The position numbers and the translations under genes are program-made. A stretch of 64,000 nt of DNA. It comes from Sipunculus nudus. Lineage: Eukaryota; Annelida; Sipuncula; Golfingiida; Sipunculidae. The stretch covers positions 91,019,624-91,083,623 of the forward strand of contig CM049308.1 in assembly GCA_026874595.1 (NCBI GenBank), written 5' to 3'. This document shows, piece after piece, positions 55,931 through 64,000 of the stretch; within the stretch, counting starts at the first letter, position 1; the number at the start of each line of letters is the position of its first letter. The notes below the pieces were generated by a model, which was not told where the DNA came from, did not search any database, and saw only the letters and a list, made by a program, of their open reading frames with translations.

Positions 55931-56884
55931 TCTGCTAGTTTTGTTCTGAAGGTTTGTAATATTTTCGCTTTCATATCATATTTTAAATTAAGGAAAAGAG
56001 GTCCACCGACGATTATGATCTTCAAAATATTGATCCTTTTCCGTAAAGTATTAATAGAATATAAAGGACCTCTGACAGTGATATCATATCAACTGGGAAT
56101 TAGATAATTAGATAAAGAGAAAATGGAAATAATCGAATAACCTGACCAGTACAGCACATTTTGTGGCAAATATACTTTTTGAAACAGTTAAGGATAAATA
56201 AATTTCTGTATAAAATATCCTACAAGAATTCGAGTTTACATTCGCAAAAATTATCTGAATAAATCCATGTGAGCAACAAGATAGTGTGATTCTGTCTGAT
56301 AAGAAATATATAAATTATATGTGACATTTCTGGATGGACCAATGCAAAACCGATTGCTGAGCTAGAATACTCTGTGTCATGACTAATATTCTTCAATTAT
56401 TACACTTTCAGTAAAAATAGGTTGTACCTCTGGTTTCATAAAAAGGCAAAACTTTCCAAGATGAATAGGAGTGGAAAATATCAAGGCAATCCATGGACTG
56501 TATTTATGGATTTTATCATAAACTAACATTTGATAATAGTGACTCTTTCCAAACTGTTTGACCAAATATTGTTTAAACTTTGATTGGTAACTGAGAAAAT
56601 TGCTTTTCAGCAGATGGTGCCAGATAAAAAAATGTAGCAGTTGAAAGTAATGGTTCACAAGCATTTTTAGCATGGGAGGCCACAAACCAAATGGCAACGT
56701 TTGTTGCAAGGGAGCATAGATCAGGCAGACCATTTCCCTAATATAATTTTTTAGTGGAAATCCACATGGTGTTCCTAATGAACACAGCTTGCAGTGAGCG
56801 TAATTTTCTTAGCCATGAAGCGTGTGAAGTGAGACTGGAGATCCAGTCTTGCAATGAAATGTAAGAACACGTTACGAAGAAATT
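55931..56884. other. no gene recognised
   Basis: The 116-codon minus-strand open stretch at 56383-56733 is rich in aromatic residues but has no domain I recognise. It could be chance. Confidence 0.35.
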
Positions 56885-57060
56885 ATTCAGGGGAAAATAC
56901 TGGGCCGATCCGGAATTTGAACCCATAACGGTGGCGCACAAGTCCGGCATACCAACCGCTTCGCTAGAAAAGCAAGCTTCACTAGCGAGAAAGTTCGGTC
57001 CCATTTTATGTCACCCCGAAACACATCCCCTCTTAAGAGCGTTCTGCTATCAGAACAAGA
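56885..57060 (-). repeat. tRNA-derived SINE, copy 3
   Basis: On the minus strand, TCTGATAGCAGAACGCTCTT is followed by CGGGGTGACATAAAA, the A box TAGCGAAGCGGTTGG (56966-56952) and the B box GGGTTCAAATTCC (56924-56912). It is the same family as the copies at 27.8-28.2 kb and ends at the same place as copy 2. Confidence 0.75.
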
Positions 57061-57824
57061 TTATCAGAACAATGGTTTGATATAGCGATTCGTGGTAATT
57101 AATTCGGTAGCCTAAGTAATAGTAAACATGTAATGACTGATTTTTATTCTGGTTATCGGATTCATACCTTTCAAATTACATCAGTAAAATATAATATCCT
57201 GTCATAACCAAGGGAAAATAATTTACATGTCTAAACTTACTTATTTTAAAGTAAAAATTGTGAATATCTGAGATACATTCCAACTATGTACTATTCACAA
57301 TGATTGGTATCAATATACATTTAATTGATATTCCATATTTAATGCAACGATTGTTTTACTAAAAGCGTGTACACGTATATAAATAGGTCGATCTTACTTG
57401 ACCTAACGTCTGATGTTAGGTTCATTTTATAGCCCATATTTCTTTACTTTTCACATCAGCAAATCATTCTGACACATCAGTTCACAATTTCTGTAGCGTA
57501 AATGTGGTACCACTGAATTTAACTTGGCAAGGAGAAAATGCCATAGATGACGTAGAAACATCGAGAATTTTGCGTGGAGTTCGCTTTCAGGGGCCTCAAC
57601 TATTTTTACTCCAAAACATTCATTATCAGATCTAAGAAATGGATGAAATATTCATGTCTCCTTGATGGCATGATGTAAAGCACGTAGCAACACAAAGATT
57701 TATAACAGTCACTGTACCACAAAGCCAATAATCATTGGTTAATCCCTGTGGACACCATTTTTCAAACGTCCTATCGGTGAATATCTAAATGATGAGGGCT
57801 ATATAGATTTTGCTGAGCATCATG
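57061..57824. other. no gene recognised
   Basis: AT-rich flank of the pogo-like element; no features seen. Confidence 0.4.
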
Positions 57825-57853
57825 CAGGGGAGGCTGGGGTCCGATGGGCCATG
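57825..57853 (+). repeat. left terminal inverted repeat of the pogo-like element
   Basis: Begins CAGGGGAGGCTGGGGTCCGA. It pairs with 61930-61957, with a few differences at the outermost bases. Confidence 0.7.
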
Positions 57854-58237
57854 GGGACCAATGAGCCATGTCACTATGTTGCCCATTTCAAGCAGCTACT
57901 GACCTCTGTTGATTACAAACAGAACTGCAAGTCACCTGACCTTCTGCCATATTGTCATCACTGCTTTGGCGCCATTGATTCGCGTCTCACAGAAAAAAGT
58001 AAGTTTTGCATGTCATTTTGTAATTTTTAGACATTGTTGAACGTTTTTGATGTCCACATGATTCCTGGCCATACATAGATGCCGAGTATGTCCATGTGTT
58101 GTAAAGATGCCTTGGCTAAACGTTGAACTTGACCATTTTTCTGTAGTCCATATGGTTTTGTGGAATAGAAGATTCAAGTAGGAAAAAGTGTGTTGGGTTC
58201 CTATGAGCCACTGGGCATGGGGACCAATGAGCCCCTT

Positions 58238-58271
58238 GGGGACCAATGAGCCACGTGGCTTATTGGTCCCC
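58238..58271. repeat. 34-bp near-perfect palindrome in the transposon leader
   Basis: GGGGACCAATGAGCCAC is joined without spacer to its inverse GTGGCTTATTGGTCCCC, with one mismatch pair. A further direct copy lies at 58219-58233. It sits upstream of the transposase ATG and may bind the transposase and regulate the gene. Confidence 0.8.
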
Positions 58272-58510
58272 ATAGGTTATCAAAACCACTTTGCCCCAAT
58301 TTCCTTTAGGAAGGACGGTGTTAGTACTTCAAAGTTAAAGTTGGTATTGGCATTTATAGGTTATCACATAGTTTGTTTGGCATTATGCCAAGTATCATGC
58401 TGCCAACTGCCCAGATAAGCAATTTGCTTAGTATAGGTCCCAACTGTAGTATTCGTTTAGCCATGATATGTGATATTGATACTTTTAAACATAATTTCAG
58501 GACTATCAAT

Positions 58511-61240
58511 ATGCCCCGGACAAAAGTCCGAAAAAGCAACAGAGGGCTCTTCACTGCCGATGTTATGAGAAGAGCAGTCGAGGAGGTCGTCAACAAAAAC
58601 CGTCCAGTTAGGGCTGTAGCAAGAGATTACGGGCTCAGCAGAGCGACAATAACCCGCTACGTGAAAGAGACCCAGGCAGCAAGGGAGCACGGCACAACAA
58701 TATCTTACAAAAGGAGTCACGTGACAAAACAGGTTTATACTCTCCTATCATATAAAAAGTATTAATAATTAAAATGGATGAATAAGTTACTATGGTTTGT
58801 ATATAAAAAGGTAAAGGGGTAAATATGACAAAAGTTCATTGCGTGAAGTAAATAAGACAATATATCTCTAAATATGAAGTAAATAAGACAAAAAGGTCTT
58901 AGTCTTAACTAGAAATTACAACATTCACTTTTATTACATAAAAATGTAAAAAATTGTATGCCATTTATAAATAAAAGGTAATTAACATTATAATGTGTCA
59001 AAACCTAGGAAAGAAAGACGACTATACATGCATTAACAATAAACGATAAAGAGACTCGTTTCACTTTTCTTAATTTAGGAAATATTAAGGATTTCAAATG
59101 AGTTTTAAAATTGACTTTGTTATAAAAAATAATAATGCATATAAACAGAAGTACAAGGGACATATTTCTGTCCTTTCAAAGCCTACTGATTACTCACCAT
59201 CATATAATGATTTAATAATAATAATGATAATAACAATAAAAATAGTAATAACAGACGTTTCCATTTCAGGTTTTTACAGCTGAGGAGGAGCGAGCACTTG
59301 CAGACTATGTGTTAAAATGTTCCAAAATGTTCCATGGTCTTTCTGTGAAGCAGACAAGGAAGCTAGCATGGGAATATGCTCGGGCAAACCTGAAGAATTA
59401 TCCAGATTCTTGGAACACTAACCAAGAGGCAGGACCAGATTGGTTTTACGGATTGATGAAGCGAAATCCAGAACTCAGCTTGAGACTACCTGAGGCCACA
59501 AGCATTGCAAGAGCAACTGCATTCAATCATCAGAATGTTAAGATGTTCTTTGATCAATATGAGGATATTGCTTCACGTCCATGTTTTAAGGTAGAACCCC
59601 ATCGTATATGGAATCTAGATGAAACTGGCGTCAAAACAGTCGCAGAGGCAACAAGGGTCATTGCACAGAAAGGGTCCAAGCAGGTTGGGCAAATATCTTC
59701 TGCAGAACGGGGCACGCTTGTAACAATGTGCTGCTGTGTGAATGCCATTGGCACGTCCTTGCCACCTGCGTACATTTTCCCAAGGGTGAACTTTAGACAG
59801 CACATGCTTGCGGGTGCACCTAACGGCAGCCTGGGTTTAGCAGCTCCTTCAGGATGGATGAATAGTCAGCTTTTTCCTAGTGTTCTGAAACATTTCTTAG
59901 AACACATGAACGTGTCGAAAGATTACCCTGGCCTTCTTGTGATGGACAACCCTGAAAGCCATCTAGGTCTAGAAACCATTGACCTTGCAAAGGAAAAAGG
60001 ACTGATAATCCTAACATTTCCCCCACACTGTAGCCACAGGATGCAGCCTCTTGACGTCAGCATGTACGGACCATTCAAGAGGTACTACAATACTGCTTGT
60101 AATGAATGGATGCTTAGCCACCCTGGTAGAGCTATTAGCATTTATGAAATATCTGCACAGAGTGCACAAGCCTACTACAAAGCCTTCACCCCTGCAAACA
60201 TTACAGCTGGTTTTCAGAAGACTGGTATATATCCAATGAATAGGAATATATATCCAGATGATGTCTTCCTCTCCTCTATGCCAACAGACAGGCCACTGAG
60301 TGACAAGCAGCCACCAGCCACTCAACCACCTCTTGCAGCGTCAGCCAATATCGAGCCACCGCCATCTACAACTCAACCACAGCCTGGGCCTTCAGCTGTT
60401 GTCGAGCCACCGCCGTCCACCACTCAACCACAGCCTGGACCTTCAGCTGATGTCGTGCCACCACCTTCCACCACTCAACCACAGCCTGGGCCTTCAGCTG
60501 TTGTCGAGCCACCGCCGTCCATCACTCAACCACAGCCTGGACCTTCAGCTGATATTGTGCCACCGCCGTCCACCACTCAACCACAGCCTGGGCCTTCAGC
60601 TGTTGTCGTGCCACCGCCGTCCACCACTCAACCACAGCCTGGACCTTCAGCTGATGTCGTGCCACCGCCGTCCACCACTCAACCACAGTCGGGCCTTCAG
60701 CTGATGTCGAGCCACTGCCGTCCACCACCCAACCGCAGAATGGGCCTTCAGCTGGTGTCGAGCCACCGCCGTCAACCACCCAACCGCAGCCTGGGCCTTC
60801 AGCTGATATCGAGCCACCGTCCCCCACCCAACCACAGCCTGGGCCTTCAGTTGATGTCCAGCCACCGCCGTCCACCACTCAACCACAGTCTTGGCGTACA
60901 ACTGATGTCGAGGCCGGATCTTCTGTCCATGTTCAGGCAAAACCCTGTTAACATCAAACCACAGCCCCAGAGCAGTTCCCTGACACAGGTTCCAATCATT
61001 GCTAGTTCACCATCTGTAGCTACGATTGTTAACAAGCCTCAGCGATCTTTGAATGGATACTGCTCTCCAGATATGATTCGACCTTTCCCAAAAGCCCCAG
61101 AGCGGAAGCAGACCACCAAAAGGAAACGGGCCAAAAGCACCATTGTAACCGACACCCCTGAGCGGGACAGGATAGCTGCTGAGAAAAGCAATAAAAAAAC
61201 TATGCCTGCAGTGGCCAAAAGCTCAAATTCCAAAATATAA
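58511..61240 (+). CDS. pogo-like transposase (two exons: 58511-58732 and 59270-61240)
   Basis: The protein would cut and join its own element DNA in the nucleus. Exon 1 (74 codons) starts MPRTKVRKSNRGLFTADVMR and carries a pipsqueak/CENP-B-type helix-turn-helix (RPVRAVARDYGLSRATITRY, about 31-50). The intron 58733-59269 has GT...CAG borders and joins CAG to GTT in phase 0. Exon 2 adds a CENP-B-like second HTH (about 80-145: GLSVKQTRKLAWEYA...PDWFYGLMKRNP) and the DDE_1 nuclease. Catalytic aspartates are in WNLDETGV (about 191), VMDNPESH (about 300) and MQPLDV (about 336), so spacing D2-D3 is 36. The usual DNH is DNP here. A Pro-rich tract of 17-residue repeats (PPPSTTQPQPGPSAVVE) starts at about residue 436. 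A one-base loss near 60688 and a gain near 60948 put the stretch between them out of frame; the original frame then returns (FPKAPERKQTTKRKRAK) to a TAA at 61240. Confidence 0.85.
60350..60905 (+). repeat. 51-bp coding minisatellite, about 11 units
   Basis: In-gene tandem repeat; each unit encodes 17 residues of the form PPPSTTQPQPGPSA(V/D)V(E/V). Units alternate between VVE/VVV and DVV/DIV endings, so the duplication unit was probably a pair (102 bp). The minus strand is open over much of it (60522-60940), a shadow of the repeat. Confidence 0.9.
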
Positions 61241-61629
61241 GGGCTGCACATTCTCAGTTAGACCACCAAGAAGACAGCAGCTCGGAAGAGGACACGGAGG
61301 AACCATGTGCTCTATTTGAAGAAAAGGAACCTGAGCCTGGAGATTATGTCCTTGTTGATTTTGCACGAAAGCGTAGCACGGTGCAGTATGTGGGATTGGT
61401 GAAGACGCCAAAAGATGAGGATGGGGATTATGATATTCAGTTCCTTCGAAGGTCAACAAGACATCTGTTGACATATGCTTTTGTGGAACCTGCGGTGGAA
61501 GAGATTCGTTCAGATGGGGCTGAATCCATTCTAGGTGTTCTTCCAAAGCCAGTCACTACCAAGTCTACTAAGCGGCAGCAGGGAATTATTAAATTCCAAG
61601 TAAACTTTGATGGGTTTAAGCTGGGATAA
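61198..61629 (+). pseudogene. transposase C-terminal domain, separated by frameshift
   Basis: In another frame than the main ORF the translation runs RAAHSQLDHQEDSSSEEDTE, EPEPGDYVLVDFARKRSTVQ, YVGLVKTPKDEDGDYDIQFL, RRSTRHLLTYAFVEPAVEEI and ends FQVNFDGFKLG at a TAA (61627-61629). An acidic linker followed by PGDxVLVxF...YVGxV...FLRR is the usual C-terminal domain of this pogo-like lineage. It has no start of its own and overlaps the end of the main ORF, so a single indel between about 61150 and 61235 (an A run lies at 61192-61198) explains the split. The terminator side of the gene follows, with AATAAA-like AGTAATAAAATG near 61655. Confidence 0.75.
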
Positions 61630-61929
61630 GGCCTACAAATTACTGTACTTTTTAAGTAATAAAATGAATTTCAGTTGGAAACTTTTGCTTACTTTTTTGG
61701 TATCAAAACCATGGGCCATGGGTCCCCAATGGGTGGCTCATAGCTCACATTATGCGGGGACCAATGAGCCACTACAGACCACATTTCATTAGCTTCAACA
61801 GGGCTAGTGCTGTTCAAGACAGTTATCTGCTACTACCCTTGGTGTAAGCTTAGTACAAGTGCTATACATACATGATTGATAGATACACCTATTTGCACTG
61901 ATACGCATTTCACTGCAAAAAAATATGGA

Positions 61930-61957
61930 AAATGGCTCATCGGACCCCAGCTCCCCC
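61930..61957 (-). repeat. right terminal inverted repeat of the pogo-like element
   Basis: The minus strand reads GGGGGGAGCTGGGGTCCGAT then GAGCCAT, matching the left end. The terminal CAG seen on the left is not preserved. Confidence 0.7.
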
Positions 61958-62344
61958 CATTTCACGATTATAGGGTACAGGATACAGGATCTTGTGGCCT
62001 CAGTGCCCCTGGGGTTCTGCAGGGACATCTCTGGAAAGTTGCGAGAGATGACGAGAGGTTGGAAAGTGGAGATGGGAACAGGTCCAAATGAAGAGAAACC
62101 CGTCGCCCTCATCCTCAGGCCCAGCTGAACTTTTCGCCAGATCTTGTGGTGCACAGACCCTCAGGATTCATGACTGTTGTAACTCCACCTTCTAACCGTG
62201 GGGGCGGGGGCATCTCGAGGTGGCCAGTTCTGCTCGGGCCGACCTAGACCCAGTGGAAGAATGGCCTTTGCGCAAGGTGGAACGAGGATGAATGGCAGTG
62301 TGCTGATTGCGCCAGTCAAATGTCAGCAATAACGTATTTGCCAC
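61958..62344. other. no gene firmly recognised, GC-richer
   Basis: One frame near 62265-62310 reads RWNEDEWQCADCASQM, a CxxC tail like a PHD finger. Since LINE endonuclease sequence follows at once, this may be the end of a LINE ORF1 or the start of ORF2 (speculative). Confidence 0.3.
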
Positions 62345-62640
62345 TTACATATTTAAAATATTGCAAAAACTTGATCCATCACTGCCAACTTTATTTGGAG
62401 GGGACTTCAACATCGATTTTTTTCCAAACAAAAGGAAATGACCCTATAAGCAACATTTTCATTAAAAACAAATTTATGCTACAACTTAATCAACCAACAT
62501 ACCATCAAAAATCCCTCCTGGATCAATAGTTGACAAACGACAGCATGCCAGCCTGGAAAATATTAATACTAGCAACATTATACAGTGACCATCTGAAGGT
62601 TAACTGTGATGTCCTCGAAGACGATAAATGAAGCAAATTA
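62345..62640 (+). pseudogene. LINE endonuclease fragment
   Basis: GGDFNIDFF (about 62398-62425) in one frame is followed, after a one-base shift, by IKNKFMLQLNQPTYHQKSLL, D, a stop in LLDQ-stop, LTNDS and YSDHLKVNC (about 62578-62605). GDFN...QxxxxPTxxxxSLLD...YSDH is the second half of the endonuclease of CR1/Jockey-type LINEs. It is a different copy from the LINEs at 4-6 kb and 19.6-22.2 kb. No reverse transcriptase follows. Confidence 0.65.
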
Positions 62641-64000
62641 AATAGAAAATACTTATACAGCTGAAACTTATATTACGTTTGCACCTGTATTAATTACAAA
62701 AGTTTCTTAAATCCTGTATGATTCCTACCCTCCCACTGCAAACAAGGCTATTTTTATAGAAACCTTGTCTGATCTTCATGCCAGTACACAACACCTTACG
62801 TTCATGTTCCTCGCTTGAAACTCTATACTTTTTGCGTTAAAATGGAAATACAGTGAAATCTATGTAATGAGACTACTCCTATGAATTGCAAAGAGTTGTT
62901 GCCATACAAAGGTGGTCTTATTAGGCAGGTCAATTATAAACTTTTTAAATGCTTAGAGTTTATTCAACGCTAATCTTTTAAGGCAGCTGATCGTATTAGA
63001 CAGGTCGGTTTTAGACAAGATTCACTATACACCAATAAAATCTGCGGGGCCCTCCTAGAATTATATATCATACATAAATGGTATGTTTAATATTGGTTTG
63101 TTATTATTTATTAAGTTTAAATACTTATTGTAATTTTTTGAAACAGACAATAACCATGCCTATGAGTCACCCCCCCCCCCCCCCCAATATAAATTCAGGC
63201 CATTGGCCATCTGTAAGATATTTAACATTTATTCGGTTGCCCGATTACGTTTAAAATTATTCAGCAAAAATATAAATACCACACTTCAGTCTAACTCCCC
63301 TTGAAATGTAATTTGATGGAAGACCCTAAAAGATTATTTCATAAACACGAGGCTGAAATTGAAGAGAACCAGCGCAGTGGATCCGGGGCCAGCTTTTTCA
63401 ACAAAGGCCCTTTTTGGGACTGATTGCAGTTTCTTGCAGGATGTTCGGCCGAAGGAAGGTACATACAGATAGATTATTCTAGAGTATTAACAACCCGGCA
63501 CCACTATCACATAACCTGGGTGGTGCATTGAAGGTTTCCATTCAAAATGTCAGTATAAAATTTAAAAGCTGTAGCTCTCAGTTAGAAAAACATAATTTTT
63601 GTCACCAATATACCTTAACTTTTATACATCCTATCAAAAAAAGCTTGATAAAATGAAAATTGTATTTCAGAAACTTTCAACAACTGAGTCAGCCGGTGTA
63701 TGAATTGAATGTTGTTGTTTTTAAACGTCTATCCATTCACGGATTTTCAGTAATATCTGCACCGTAAAAGGCTTTAATTGTGTCCGGACATGATAAAAGT
63801 ACATATCATATCAACTGAAAAGCTTGGTCCACATCATGACTAACAAATTCAAATATTATGTTTTATCAGCTTATTTCTGTAAGGTATAAACGTGAACAAT
63901 TATTTGCACAGCACATGTACAATGATATAATATTTCCAAATTAATTGTCAGCACATTCTCAAACTTCCAAGCGCCCGAAGCGAACAAACCTGGCCAACAT
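62641..64000. other. no gene recognised
   Basis: ACAGTGAAATCTATGTAATG at 62850, with GTGGTCTTATTAGGCAGGTC nearby, resembles the end of Tigger/mariner-type MITEs (CAGTGAAACCT), but no partner end was found. A C run lies at 63171-63185. The rest is AT-rich. Confidence 0.4.

Larger units (their letters stand above)
57825..61957 (+). mobile_element. pogo-like DNA transposon with terminal inverted repeats
   Basis: The left end CAGGGGAGGCTGGGGTCCGA (57825) and the right end, read on the minus strand from 61957, GGGGGGAGCTGGGGTCCGAT, are inverted copies over about 25 bases and continue GGCCAT / AGCCAT. Between them lies one two-exon transposase gene on the plus strand. The motif GGGGACCAATGAGCCAC repeats near both ends (57854, 58219, 58238, inverted at 58271, and 61756), a plausible set of transposase-binding sites. 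A TA target duplication, expected for this superfamily, is not clear. Element length is about 4.1 kb. Confidence 0.75.

Noticed and set aside
56383-56733. 116-codon minus-strand ORF as a membrane protein
   Set aside because: Aromatic-rich but without a clear membrane segment pattern or family; AT-rich DNA gives such stretches by chance.
60522-60940. Gly/Trp-rich minus-strand ORFs opposite the transposase
   Set aside because: Shadow of the proline-rich coding repeat on the plus strand.

Overview
This window is AT-rich, repeat-rich nuclear DNA from an animal, most likely a marine invertebrate and plausibly a bivalve mollusc (inference from the repeat types; no host marker gene proves it). No bacterial gene organisation is present. 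Introns with GT...AG borders, long (AT)n tracts, tRNA-derived SINEs, non-LTR retrotransposons and DNA transposons fill it. I see no complete, clearly single-copy host gene. Almost every recognisable protein signal is transposon-derived or belongs to a multi-copy orphan family, and most are broken.

Layout, 0-19 kb: a decayed hAT-like dimerisation domain (30-665), a PIF/Harbinger transposase fragment (2261-2500), a 60-bp tandem array (3385-3735), a decayed plus-strand LINE with ORF1 and ORF2 relics (3840-6090), a candidate MITE with ATCGCGAT-type ends (11321-12109), copies of a repeat family that ends in an AGCTCAGCTGACT hairpin (family A), and a candidate pair of spliced coding exons (18570-19091).

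19-31 kb: a 5'-truncated L2/CR1-type LINE on the minus strand (19608-22205) with a nearly complete reverse transcriptase and one frameshift. It appears to sit inside an older decayed minus-strand ORF (22206-23480). Two candidate exons follow (to 24130), then a CpG-containing, promoter-like stretch (24690-25120). Next come a dense TTTCCAGTA motif array (26545-27070), a tandem pair of tRNA-derived SINEs (27776-28205) and a GC-rich decayed zinc-finger gene (29125-30735) carrying a small G-run MITE.

31-39 kb: a 52-bp-arm hairpin (31489-31598), an 8-bp palindrome tandem (33173-33217), a short copy of tandem-core repeat family C (33215-33983) and a decayed orphan ORF (36050-37042).

39-46 kb: a candidate large element (39424-46079). 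Short terminal repeats and clusters of ACATGTTTC motifs bracket it, and inside is a minus-strand gene with a SAM-like first exon (45599-45719) and a possible last exon (42741-43112).

46-64 kb: more family A, a SAP-like fragment (52069-52341), the long copy of family C (52560-54390), a 34-bp minisatellite of about 30 units with higher-order structure (54893-55930), a third SINE, and the best-preserved element: a pogo-like DNA transposon (57825-61957) with terminal inverted repeats, a two-exon transposase gene with HTH and DDD motifs, a proline-rich 17-residue repeat tract and a C-terminal domain separated by frameshift. A LINE endonuclease fragment follows (62345-62640).

The genes do not form a shared pathway. 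The region is best read as a nested graveyard of mobile elements, several of which carry internal tandem arrays and short palindromic motifs that may be binding sites.
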